Assembly: GCF_002280675.1 (NCBI RefSeq)
Contig: NZ_NCEN01000002.1
Location: 186,001-250,000 of the forward strand
Length of the DNA stretch: 64,000 nucleotides
Origin: Novosphingobium sp. 32-60-15
GTDB lineage: Bacteria; Pseudomonadota; Alphaproteobacteria; Sphingomonadales; Sphingomonadaceae
Direction of reading: 5' to 3'
This document shows positions 8,289 through 16,575 of the stretch, piece after piece. Position 1 is the first letter of the stretch, and the number at the start of each line of letters is the position of its first letter. Both the position numbers and the translations under genes were made by a program. The notes beneath the pieces were generated by a model. That model was not told where the DNA came from, did no database searches, and saw only the letters and a list, made by a program, of their open reading frames with translations.

Positions 8289-9386
8289 ATGAGCACAAGC
8301 AAGGGCACGGAGCGTGGTTTCCCGGCGCGGGCGCAAAGGCTTCCAACCGACCTTGCAGCGGTGGATGCAGGTTGGCTGCAAGGTGTTTTGCGCAACCGCT
8401 ATCCCGGCATCACGATCACCGCGATGGAAGTGGTGGAGATCATCCAGGGCCACACCACCAAAGTGCGCGTGGCCGTGTCCGGACCCGATCCGGCGGTGCT
8501 GCCGGGGCAGCTATGCCTGAAATCAAATTGGTCGGGCAGCCCCTTAAGCGGCGAGGCCAATGTCAACGAGGCCCGGTTCTACAAGGACTTGTGCGAGGGG
8601 CTGCAATTGCCCGCACCGCACTGCTTTTATGCCGACTGGGATGACGATGCACAAGGCAAGCAGGGCTTGCTGGTGCTGGAAGACATGGAGGGCTGGGACG
8701 GCAAGTTCGGCACTTCGGCTGAGCCGATCACCCTTGATCAGGCAATGCGCGGCGTGGCAGCACTCGCCACGCTTCATGCCAGCACTTGGGGCGATCCCCG
8801 GCTGGACGAAGCGGGCTGGTTGCAGCGCGCAATGGCGCCCGACCATGCAGGCGATGATTACTGGGCGATGATGGCCGACCACTACGACAAGGTGAACCGC
8901 CTGCCCGAACGGGTGGCGATGTTCCCGGCGTGGTTTGCCGATAATCCGCAGAAGCTGCGCGACGCGTGGTTGCAACTTTGCGCGCACGATATGGCCGATA
9001 CCTCGCCGTTGTGTCTGGTCCACGGCGATGCCCATCTCGGCAACAGTTATGGTCTGGGCGATGGCGGGCGGCTATTCCTGGATTGGCAGATCGTGCGCAA
9101 GGGCCATCCGTGGCGCGATTACAGCTACTTCGCGGCAGGGTCGATCACGATTGCCGACCGGCGGGCGGGCGAGCGCGATTTGCTGAAGCATTATCTGGCC
9201 GTGCTGGCGACGCACGGCATTGCGATCGATTTTGACACGGCGTGGACCGAATATCGCCGCTGGATGGTGTGGGGGCTGGTCTCGTGGCAGTCCAACATCA
9301 ATCCCAAGGAAGCGACGCTGCCATCGCTCGAACGGTTCTGCGTTGCGGCCAAAGATCTGAAAATTGATGAACTTTATGACGTTTAG
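8289..9386 (+). CDS. APH-fold phosphotransferase (short type)
   Basis: An aminoglycoside-phosphotransferase-fold kinase of 365 residues. The active-site motif VHGDAHLGN and the metal-binding FLDWQ are canonical. Related proteins in catabolic operons (LvaA of levulinate breakdown; the kinase part of ACAD10/11) phosphorylate hydroxyacyl-CoA so that phosphate can be eliminated; a similar role here is an inference. It resembles the kinase at 58867 (shared CIKSNWSG and a DWDDD stretch). The start at 8289 lies 4 bp after the SDR stop. Antibiotic resistance is unlikely from context. Confidence 0.8.
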   Translation: MSTSKGTERGFPARAQRLPTDLAAVDAGWLQGVLRNRYPGITITAMEVVEIIQGHTTKVRVAVSGPDPAVLPGQLCLKSNWSGSPLSGEANVNEARFYKDLCEGLQLPAPHCFYADWDDDAQGKQGLLVLEDMEGWDGKFGTSAEPITLDQAMRGVAALATLHASTWGDPRLDEAGWLQRAMAPDHAGDDYWAMMADHYDKVNRLPERVAMFPAWFADNPQKLRDAWLQLCAHDMADTSPLCLVHGDAHLGNSYGLGDGGRLFLDWQIVRKGHPWRDYSYFAAGSITIADRRAGERDLLKHYLAVLATHGIAIDFDTAWTEYRRWMVWGLVSWQSNINPKEATLPSLERFCVAAKDLKIDELYDV

Positions 9387-9401
9387 AACTGGGGCCGGGG
9401 C

Positions 9402-10436
9402 ATGACTGCAATTGAACACATCTGGGCGCAACTGCCACCAACGCCCGCAAAGCAACTGGCAGCAGCCGTTCAGCATTATGAATCTGCCGGGCTGGATGGC
9501 ATCTGGTCTTCACAGACCTTCGGCGCACCTTTTCTGCCGCTATCAGCTGCGGCTGCGGTCAGCGAGAACCTCAAGCTTGGCACCGGGATTGCGCTGGCCT
9601 TCGTGCGAAGCCCGCTGGAAACCGCGTGCAACATCATGGATCTGGACTTGATCAGCGGCGGGCGCGCGGTTCTGGGGCTTGGCTCCAGCGCGCAGAGCCT
9701 GACCGAAGGCGCGTTCGGATCGACCTATGGCAAGCCGCTGGCGCACATGCGCGAAGTGATCGGCATGATCCGCGCTATTGTGGCCAAGGGGCATACCGGC
9801 GAACTGGGTGTGCTGGAGGGTGAGTACCACAAACTCGACCTGACGCATTTCCGCACGCTTTCAGCCCCCGTGCGCACCGAAATTCCGATCTTCCTGCCCG
9901 CCGTGTTTCAAAACGCCTGTGAAATGGCAGGCGAGATCACCGACGGCCTGCTGGGTCATCCTTTGTGGAATGCACAATGGATCCGCGATGTTGCCGCACC
10001 GGCACTGAAGCGGGGCCTCGACAAGGCGGGACGGCCGCGCTCGGCCATCACAGTCAACCTGCAAATGTTCGTGGCCGTGAACCCGGACAAGCGCGAGGCA
10101 ATTAACGATGCGCGCGCCAACATTGCGTTCTACAGCCAGTCGCCGCAATATCTGCGCTATTTCGATGGCATCGGTATGGGCGATCCGGCCCGCGCCTTGC
10201 AGGCCTGCTTTGCCGCTGGCGATCTTGCCGGAATGGTTGCTGCCTGCACCGATGAAATGGTCGAAAGCATCGCGCTGGTCGGCCCCAAGGACGAAGTGCT
10301 GCGCCGCTTCCACGAGCGTGTCGAATACGCTGACTCCTGCACTCCGGTGATCCCGCACTACGGACTGGAGCCGGACAAGATCGCCTATTACACGGCCGGC
10401 ATCGCCGACCTGTTTTACGGAAATGGGAAAGCCTGA
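9402..10436 (+). CDS. LLM-class F420-dependent oxidoreductase
   Basis: A luciferase-like oxidoreductase of 344 residues. DGIWSSQTFGAPFLPLS, LGTGIALAFVRSPLETA and GLGSS resemble a subgroup of actinobacterial LLM proteins annotated as F420-dependent (TIGR03617-like, from memory). It is only distantly similar to the LLM genes at 6487 and 27347, so the window has at least two LLM types. It sits between two genes in a tightly packed operon, with 15 bp before it and 2 bp after. Substrate unknown. Confidence 0.82.
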   Translation: MTAIEHIWAQLPPTPAKQLAAAVQHYESAGLDGIWSSQTFGAPFLPLSAAAAVSENLKLGTGIALAFVRSPLETACNIMDLDLISGGRAVLGLGSSAQSLTEGAFGSTYGKPLAHMREVIGMIRAIVAKGHTGELGVLEGEYHKLDLTHFRTLSAPVRTEIPIFLPAVFQNACEMAGEITDGLLGHPLWNAQWIRDVAAPALKRGLDKAGRPRSAITVNLQMFVAVNPDKREAINDARANIAFYSQSPQYLRYFDGIGMGDPARALQACFAAGDLAGMVAACTDEMVESIALVGPKDEVLRRFHERVEYADSCTPVIPHYGLEPDKIAYYTAGIADLFYGNGKA

Positions 10437-10438
10437 CA

Positions 10439-10834
10439 ATGACTGACGTCGAAGCGAACAAGAACGTAGCGCGCCGCTATATGCAGGCAGTGGTCGATGG
10501 CGATATTGCCACGATCGAAGCTTTGCAGCACCCCGATTGTACGTGGTGGATTTTGGGCTTTGGCGACATGACGCGCCAGGCCTTCATCGATAGCGTGCGT
10601 GACGGGCTGTTAACGGCGAACAAGCGCGTCGCCGATATCATCGGAATCACCGCCGAGGGTGACCGGGTGGCGGTCGAAGTGCGCGGGGAAATGACTTTCC
10701 CGAACACCGTCTACCGCAACGAGTATCACAACGTGTTGATCGTGCGCGACGGGCTGATCGTTTCAGGCAAAGAATATATGGATACACGCGCTGCGGCGGC
10801 TGCGTTCGCGCCTGCTGATAGCGGGGCCGCGTGA
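10439..10834 (+). CDS. SnoaL-like (NTF2 fold) protein
   Basis: A 131-residue NTF2-fold protein. The N-terminal helix (NVARRYMQAVVDGD) and the strand GLIVSGKEYMDT are typical of SnoaL/ketosteroid-isomerase-like enzymes, which include isomerases, cyclases, hydratases and epoxide hydrolases. The general acid/base cannot be fixed from sequence. It lies 2 bp after the LLM gene and overlaps the next kinase. Confidence 0.75.
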   Translation: MTDVEANKNVARRYMQAVVDGDIATIEALQHPDCTWWILGFGDMTRQAFIDSVRDGLLTANKRVADIIGITAEGDRVAVEVRGEMTFPNTVYRNEYHNVLIVRDGLIVSGKEYMDTRAAAAAFAPADSGAA

Positions 10835-12204
10835 TGGCTGAACCAACCGGCGTTCCTGAATATGACGATGCCGCAGTCCAGCGCATCCGCGATTTTGTCG
10901 AAGCGACGATGGGCGGCAAGATCGTGCGGATGGAGCAGCAAGTGCGCTGGCGTCCGGCGTGGTTTGCCGACGTCGAGGTGGACGGCAAGCTGGTGGAACT
11001 GCACTTGCGCGGCGACCGCACCGGCGACGTGGCGATCTTTCCCGACTTGAAGCGCGAGGCGGACATTATCCGCGTATTGCATGCCCAAGGTATTCCGGTG
11101 CCGCAAGTGTACGGCTATCTGGCTGAGCCGCCATGCATCGTGATGGAATCGATCAAGGGCACGCGCGATCTGTCTGGTCTTACGCCGGAACAACAGAGCA
11201 TCGTGGGCCGCGAATACATGACGGCGGTGGCCGCAATGCACGCGCTGCCGGTAGAGGCGTTCGCCGAGGTCGGCGACATGCGTGTGCCGCAGGGCGCCGA
11301 AGAAGTCGCGCTTGTCGGCCTCAACACTTATATGCCGCAATATTTACGCACGAAGAAGCGGCCCGAGCCATTGCTGGAATTCGTTATCCAGTGGATCCGC
11401 CGCAATGTGCCCAAGCACCGCACCCGCGCGGCCTTCATCCAGTTCGATTCCGGGCAGTTCCTTGTCCACGACCAGCGCATGACGCAGTTGTATGACTTTG
11501 AATTCAGCATGATCGGCGATCCGATGGTCGATCTGGCCACGATGGGCATGCGCAACACAATCGAGCCGATGGGCGCGCCGCTGGCCGAGCTTTATGGCTA
11601 TTACGCCGAAGCCAGCGGCGAACCGGTCGATCATGATGCGGTCCTGTTCCATGTGCTGCAGTTTTCACTACTGGGCACGATGCAGTTTACCGGCACGGTC
11701 GCCGATCCGCGCCCCGCCGATCCCCATTCGGTTTATCTCCAGTTCGATCTGGCACTGCGCCGCTCGATCTTGCTGGCGCTGTCAAAGCTGACCGGGGTGG
11801 ACTTGCCTGAACTGCCACCGCTGGTGGAGCGGACGGGCGACAACAAGACGCTTATCGCCAAACTGACCGACACGCTTTCGGGCATCGTGCCCAAAGATGC
11901 GATCGCCGAAGGGCAGAAAGGGCAAGCTGCCGAACTGATCGAATGGGTTGCCCGTGCCGATGCTTATGGCGCGGCCATGGTGGCGCAGAACATCGCCGAT
12001 GTAAGCGCATTCCTTGGCAAGGACTTTGCGCGCTGGGGCGAAGCCGAAGCGGCGTTGGAGGCCTTCGTGCTGGAAGCCGGGCCTGAACAGGATGCAGGCC
12101 TCCTGACCTTGCTGGGAGCCATTGAGGGTCGGCGGCTGCAAGTGTTCGGCCCGACGTCGATCGGCGAGGCGGCACTGCACGTGCGTTTGCCGCAGGGAGT
12201 TTGA
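10834..12204 (+). CDS. APH-fold phosphotransferase (long type)
   Basis: A 456-residue kinase-like protein of the phosphotransferase superfamily. It shares the RWRPAW and LRGDR stretches with the proteins at 16576 and 33069. The usual HGDxHxGN is replaced by IQFDSGQFLV: the Asp remains, but His and Asn are changed. The metal-binding DFE with GDPMVDLA is intact. About 110 extra C-terminal residues follow the kinase fold. ATG 10834 overlaps the previous stop by 1 bp; GTG 10831 is an alternative. It may phosphorylate a hydroxylated acyl-CoA or may have lost kinase activity. Confidence 0.72.
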   Translation: MAEPTGVPEYDDAAVQRIRDFVEATMGGKIVRMEQQVRWRPAWFADVEVDGKLVELHLRGDRTGDVAIFPDLKREADIIRVLHAQGIPVPQVYGYLAEPPCIVMESIKGTRDLSGLTPEQQSIVGREYMTAVAAMHALPVEAFAEVGDMRVPQGAEEVALVGLNTYMPQYLRTKKRPEPLLEFVIQWIRRNVPKHRTRAAFIQFDSGQFLVHDQRMTQLYDFEFSMIGDPMVDLATMGMRNTIEPMGAPLAELYGYYAEASGEPVDHDAVLFHVLQFSLLGTMQFTGTVADPRPADPHSVYLQFDLALRRSILLALSKLTGVDLPELPPLVERTGDNKTLIAKLTDTLSGIVPKDAIAEGQKGQAAELIEWVARADAYGAAMVAQNIADVSAFLGKDFARWGEAEAALEAFVLEAGPEQDAGLLTLLGAIEGRRLQVFGPTSIGEAALHVRLPQGV

Positions 12205-12208
12205 CGCA

Positions 12209-13483
12209 ATGACCGGAAAGCCATCAGAGGTGAGCGAAATCTCCCGCGACTTTGCCGAAGTGAGCAGCGTTTACGGGACCGATACCGAAGACCCGCACGC
12301 GGTCTATCGCGAAGCCCGCAAACATGAGCCAATCATGGTCGGCGATATTCTGGCCAAGTGGAACGTGCCCTCGCAAGCGGACTATTCCAACCTTGGCCGG
12401 CAAGTGTTCACGCTGTTCCGCTATGACGATGTGCTGCAGGTCCTGCGCGATCCCAAGACATTTACCAGCACGCTGCTGCAGGAGGGACTCGGCCAGTTCC
12501 TCGGTGGGTTCCTGCTGACGGGTATGGATGATGCGACGCACAAAGTGGCGCGCAAGCTGCTGGCACCGGCTTTTTCACCCAAGGCGATTGCCGGGTGGAA
12601 GGCGCTGCTGACGCCGGTGGTGGCAGATGCCGTTGCGAAGCTTGCGCCGCGCGGCAAGGCGGAACTGATGGAAGACCTGCTGCTTCCGCTGCCGGTACGG
12701 CTTATTTATGAAATCATCGGTTTCCCCAAGGACGAGGCCAAGACACAGGAATTTGCAGCGCGCGGCATGCGCATTCTGGTTGGGCCACAACGCGATCCCG
12801 AAAAGGCCAAGGCCAGCATGGCCGCAGCCTTTGCCGCTGCGCAGGAATTGTATGACGATACGCTGGATGTGGTGCGCCAGCGCCGCGCTGAAGGATCGGT
12901 GGGTGAGGATCTGATCGGCTATCTGCTACGTGCCGAGGCCGATGGCGAAATGCTGGACGATGCGCATATTACCGAACTAATCCGGCAAATGCTGCCTGCC
13001 GCCGCCGAAACCACGACGCGCTCGTTCGGCAGCATGCTGGTCGCGCTGCTGGAACGCCCGGCGCTGCTTGAGCGTATTCGCGATGATCGATCACTTGTGG
13101 CCAAGGCAGTGAACGAAGGCATGCGCTGGGAAACCGCGTCGCAGTTCCTTGCGCGGCAAGCCGCCGTCGATGTGGAGTTCCACGGCGTGAAAGTGCCCGC
13201 AGGGGCGGCGCTTTCGCTCTGTTCGGGATCGGCCAATCGCGACGAGACGGTTTTTGAAAATCCCGACGAATTCGACATCGACCGGCCGCAGAAGGTGAAT
13301 GTCGGCTTCGGCGCGGGCGTGCACATGTGCCTGGGGATGCCGGTGGCCAAAACCGAGATGGAAGCGATGCTCAACGCCTTGCTCGATCTGCCGAACTTGC
13401 GGCTTGATCCGGACCAGCCGCCGCCGATGATTGTCGGCGCGCAGCTGCGCGGCCCGCGCGCCTTGCATGTGGTGTGGGGATGA
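12209..13483 (+). CDS. cytochrome P450
   Basis: A soluble bacterial P450 of 424 residues. The heme loop is GFGAGVHMCLG with the ligand Cys374; the I-helix has AAAETTTRS; the K-helix ExxR is seen as EGMRW. It hydroxylates or otherwise oxidises a hydrophobic substrate and needs a ferredoxin and ferredoxin reductase, neither of which is encoded in the window. ATG 12209 lies 4 bp after the kinase stop, and the end overlaps the next SDR by 4 bp. A longer frame upstream is an extension into the kinase gene. Confidence 0.92.
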   Translation: MTGKPSEVSEISRDFAEVSSVYGTDTEDPHAVYREARKHEPIMVGDILAKWNVPSQADYSNLGRQVFTLFRYDDVLQVLRDPKTFTSTLLQEGLGQFLGGFLLTGMDDATHKVARKLLAPAFSPKAIAGWKALLTPVVADAVAKLAPRGKAELMEDLLLPLPVRLIYEIIGFPKDEAKTQEFAARGMRILVGPQRDPEKAKASMAAAFAAAQELYDDTLDVVRQRRAEGSVGEDLIGYLLRAEADGEMLDDAHITELIRQMLPAAAETTTRSFGSMLVALLERPALLERIRDDRSLVAKAVNEGMRWETASQFLARQAAVDVEFHGVKVPAGAALSLCSGSANRDETVFENPDEFDIDRPQKVNVGFGAGVHMCLGMPVAKTEMEAMLNALLDLPNLRLDPDQPPPMIVGAQLRGPRALHVVWG

Positions 13484-14256
13484 GCGGGATCTACAGTGAC
13501 AAGGTTGCGCTGGTCACCGCGGCAGGCGCGGGCATCGGGATGGCAACCGCAGAAGGCTTTGCCCGGCGCGGCGCAAGCGTGATGCTGTCGGATATCAATG
13601 CCGCAACGGGTGAGGCCACGACAGAGCGGTTGCGCGCCGAAGGACATGACGTGCGTTTTCTGCGTGCCGACGCCACGAACGAGGATGACGTTGCCGCGCT
13701 GGTGCGCGGCACTGTGGCTGCGTTCGGCGGCCTGAACATTGCGGCAAACATCGTGGGCGATGCGCACCGCGATGCATCAGGCGCGGACTTTCATGAACAG
13801 AGCCTGGAATCGTGGGAATACACGCAGGCGGTCAGCCTGCGCAGCGTGTTCCTTTCGATGAAGCACGAGATTGCGCACATGATCGAACATGGTGGCGGCG
13901 CGATCTGCAATGTGACCTCGCTGGCGGGGCTGCTTTATGTCGGCGCTGCAGGCGCAGCCTATGCCGCATCAAAAGCCGGTGTGGTGCGGCTGACCAAATT
14001 TGCCGCGGTATCTTATGCAGGGCGCGGCGTGCGCGTGAACTGCATCGCACCCGGCGTGACACCGACCGAGGCCTATAACAAGGCGGGCCCGGAGATGGGG
14101 CAGATGGTGATCGACCACCTCCTGCCCAACCAGCCTATCAAGCGGGTGATCGCCACATCCGAACAGGCTGATGCAATTGCGTGGCTGTGCAGCGATCAGG
14201 CGGCAATGGTGACGGGCCACGTCCTGCCGGTCGATGGCGGCTGGACCGCGCAATAG
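13480..14256 (+). CDS. SDR-family oxidoreductase
   Basis: A 258-residue short-chain dehydrogenase. Its cofactor motif is TAAGAGIG, with Ala where most SDRs have Gly, and the active site is YAASK. It ends with the usual PVDGGWTAQ. ATG 13480 overlaps the P450 stop (ATGA), so it may oxidise the alcohol that the P450 makes. It lacks the His-rich tail of the 2656/7481/35278/62066 group. Confidence 0.85.
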   Translation: MSGIYSDKVALVTAAGAGIGMATAEGFARRGASVMLSDINAATGEATTERLRAEGHDVRFLRADATNEDDVAALVRGTVAAFGGLNIAANIVGDAHRDASGADFHEQSLESWEYTQAVSLRSVFLSMKHEIAHMIEHGGGAICNVTSLAGLLYVGAAGAAYAASKAGVVRLTKFAAVSYAGRGVRVNCIAPGVTPTEAYNKAGPEMGQMVIDHLLPNQPIKRVIATSEQADAIAWLCSDQAAMVTGHVLPVDGGWTAQ

Positions 14257-14325
14257 CGGTTGGGTGCGAGTGTCGCAGTGCCCACCCCGCTGCGACTAGG
14301 TTCGCCTTTGGCTCACTAAGTCTCG

Positions 14326-14350
14326 CGCCCCTCCCGCAAGCGGGAAGGGC
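14326..14350. repeat. REP-like hairpin
   Basis: CCCTCCCG-CAAG-CGGGAAGGG is an inverted repeat of a type that, from general knowledge, is common in sphingomonad intergenic regions. It lies between the SDR and the next gene and may end or attenuate the upstream transcript. Confidence 0.5.
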
Positions 14351-14401
14351 TGGTGATTGGCTTGCAGCGCATGAGTAAAAATCAACGTGGGAGAGAAGTC
14401 C

Positions 14402-15472
14402 ATGGCTTTGCGGATCATTCACTGGGCAACGGGCCACACCGGCAAAATGGTGATTCGCGCTACGGCAGAGCGTGCTGACTACCAGATCGTTGGCGGGTTC
14501 ACTTATAACCCGGACAAGGCAGGGCAGGATATTGGAACTGTGGCGGGGACAGGCCCGGTGGGCGTGGCGCTGACCAATGACCGGGCGACGATAATGGCGC
14601 TTGAGGCCGATTGCGTGCTGTTTCTGGCAGGCGCAGAAAACGATGTACCGGGCAGCATTGCCGATATTTGCGCGCTGCTGGAATCGGGCAAGAACGTCGT
14701 GACCACGGCGGCGAACTTCATCTATCCCAAATCGCTAGGACCGGATGTTGAAGCAGCGCTGGCCGCTGCTTGCGTGAAGGGGGGCTCCACCTTCCACGGA
14801 TTGGGGATTATGCCCGGCTTTCTGGCTGAATCGGTGCCGCTCTATCTGGCGCGGCTGTCGCGGCGGGTGGACCGGATGGTGGCTTCCGAAACCCTGATGT
14901 ATGACAAATATCCCAGCACATATCAGATGTTCGATCTGATGGGCTTTGGCTATGCGCCCGATGATCCCACGCCCGCCTTTGCCAATGTGGACCTTGTGGG
15001 CGAAACATGGCGTCATTCAGGCATGCTGGTGGCCGACGTGCTGGGCCTGCCGATCGACCGGATCGAAAACTTCCGCAATGTGGCGATCACTCCGCGCGAT
15101 CTGCATGTGGCAGCAGGCACGATCCGGGCCGGGACTGTCGGCGCAATGAACTTTGGTGTGCGGGTTATCTCGGCCGGGCGTGAGCGGATTGTCCTTCAGC
15201 ACTACACGCGGATGGCCGAAGACCTCGCGCCCGAATGGCCGCAAGGCCACGGCTGGCTGATCGATCTGGAGGGTGAGCCGACGATCAATGCGCGGATCGA
15301 CATCGGATCGGACAGCGTGATGCCAACCGACGACGCCTGTATGGCGACCGCGATGCACGCGATCCATGCCGTGCCTTATGTGGTGGCAGCTAAGCCCGGC
15401 ATCATGCTGCTGACAGATGCGCCGCCCATCGCGGGAACCGATGCGTTTCATCAGGCAGCTCCAAAGCCATGA
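14402..15472 (+). CDS. dihydrodipicolinate-reductase-like NAD(P) oxidoreductase
   Basis: A 356-residue Rossmann protein. It begins with HWATGHTGKMVIRA, the cofactor fold of the dihydrodipicolinate reductase N-terminal family, and resembles 2,4-diaminopentanoate dehydrogenase-like proteins. Homologues occur widely in actinobacterial and sphingomonad catabolic clusters without a defined substrate. ATG 14402 follows a GGGAGAG ribosome binding site. It overlaps the next SnoaL gene by 4 bp. The amino-acid role is unlikely here; it probably acts on a keto group. Confidence 0.72.
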   Translation: MALRIIHWATGHTGKMVIRATAERADYQIVGGFTYNPDKAGQDIGTVAGTGPVGVALTNDRATIMALEADCVLFLAGAENDVPGSIADICALLESGKNVVTTAANFIYPKSLGPDVEAALAAACVKGGSTFHGLGIMPGFLAESVPLYLARLSRRVDRMVASETLMYDKYPSTYQMFDLMGFGYAPDDPTPAFANVDLVGETWRHSGMLVADVLGLPIDRIENFRNVAITPRDLHVAAGTIRAGTVGAMNFGVRVISAGRERIVLQHYTRMAEDLAPEWPQGHGWLIDLEGEPTINARIDIGSDSVMPTDDACMATAMHAIHAVPYVVAAKPGIMLLTDAPPIAGTDAFHQAAPKP

Positions 15473-15948
15473 GCCCGGAGGCGGTTGCCAGCGCATGGAT
15501 TGAGGCGGCAGTGGCCGGAGACGCGGCAGGTTTGCGCGCGCTGTTCGCGCCTGATTGCCGGATATTCGTAGCCGGAGACATGCCGTTCTGCGGGTGGATG
15601 GATGTCGATGCGTTCTTTGCGCAGACCGCCGTGCTGCCGCTCGACGGGCCGATCATGTTCGAAATTGGCGAGATGGTGGCGCAAGAAGAACGGGTCTGGT
15701 TCGAGGCGCAAAGCGCTGCCAAACTGGTCGGCGGGGCCGATTACCGCAACATCTATATCTTCCAGTTGCAAGTGCAGGATGGCCGGATCACGCAATACAA
15801 GGAATTCGGCGATACGCTGCACATCTGGCGTACGATTGACGATCCGCGCGTGCGTGGACCGGCAATTGCGCGCCAGCCGCTGTTGACCAAAGTTACCCGG
15901 CGGTTGACAGGCAATGCTATTGCTGGTGGATCAGTTCACGACGCGTAA
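15469..15948 (+). CDS. SnoaL-like (NTF2 fold) protein
   Basis: A 159-residue NTF2-fold protein. It starts at an ATG overlapping the previous stop (ATGA). The N-terminal helix AWIEAAVAGDAAGLRALFAP and the strand DGRITQYKEFGDTLHIW are typical of SnoaL-like enzymes. It ends the long plus-strand operon, and its last 13 bp overlap the convergent GST gene. The reaction is unknown. Confidence 0.75.
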   Translation: MSPEAVASAWIEAAVAGDAAGLRALFAPDCRIFVAGDMPFCGWMDVDAFFAQTAVLPLDGPIMFEIGEMVAQEERVWFEAQSAAKLVGGADYRNIYIFQLQVQDGRITQYKEFGDTLHIWRTIDDPRVRGPAIARQPLLTKVTRRLTGNAIAGGSVHDA

Positions 15949-16562
15949 GCATATTCGCCACCTTTTTCGATTGATGCGCGGAAGGCTGGGCGGGCATGCA
16001 GGCGTTGCAGCCATGCCGACATGTTGGGATATGCAGCAATACCGATCAATGCGCGCGCCAGTTCAGCGATGAAGCTGACCTGGATATCGGCAGCGGTGAA
16101 GGCATCGCCCACCAGATAGTCATGCCCCTCAAGCGACTGTTCGATGTAATTCAGGACGCCGGTAAATTCGGCATCGGCGCGCTGATCAAATTCGGTGCCC
16201 GCAAGGCCGGCAGCCAAGCCATAGACTTTGAGCATGATCGGGGTGGTGCCAATGGACACCGCAATGTTCATCCATTCGAGATAGCGCAGCAAGTGCGGGC
16301 TGTCGTTTGCAGGGGCCAGTGCGCCGCCGCCGTGACGGCGCAGGATGAAATCAATGATCGCGCCGGATTCAACGATTGTGCCGTCTTCGGTTTCCAGCGC
16401 CGGAGATTTGCCGATGGGATGTGCGGATTTGAGCGCGGGTGGCCCCATCCGGGTTTCGGGATGGCGTGCGTGATGGACCACTTCGAACGGCAGCCCCAAT
16501 TCTTCAAGGAGCCAGAACACGCGGAACGAACGGCTGTGGTTGAGGTGATGAAGCTTCAGCAT
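15936..16562 (-). CDS. glutathione S-transferase
   Basis: A 208-residue GST with an N-terminal thioredoxin fold containing HSRSFRVFWLLEELG and the glutathione-binding VESGAIIDF stretch. The C-terminal helical domain contains LVGDAFTAADIQ. It is the last gene of a minus-strand operon (flavoprotein, GST, kinase, GST). It may conjugate glutathione to an epoxide or enone, or cleave an ether. The ATG at 16562 is where family homology begins. Confidence 0.85.
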   Translation of the reverse strand: MLKLHHLNHSRSFRVFWLLEELGLPFEVVHHARHPETRMGPPALKSAHPIGKSPALETEDGTIVESGAIIDFILRRHGGGALAPANDSPHLLRYLEWMNIAVSIGTTPIMLKVYGLAAGLAGTEFDQRADAEFTGVLNYIEQSLEGHDYLVGDAFTAADIQVSFIAELARALIGIAAYPNMSAWLQRLHARPAFRASIEKGGEYAYAS

Positions 16563-16575
16563 CGCAAACGCATCC

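Noticed and set aside
8289..9386. Aminoglycoside resistance gene
   Set aside because: The fold is shared, but context and relatives point to metabolite kinases; no sign of a resistance cassette or mobile element.
14285..14300. CCCCGCTGCGACTAGG as an operator copy
   Set aside because: Only about 7 of 12 informative positions agree; likely chance in GC-rich DNA.
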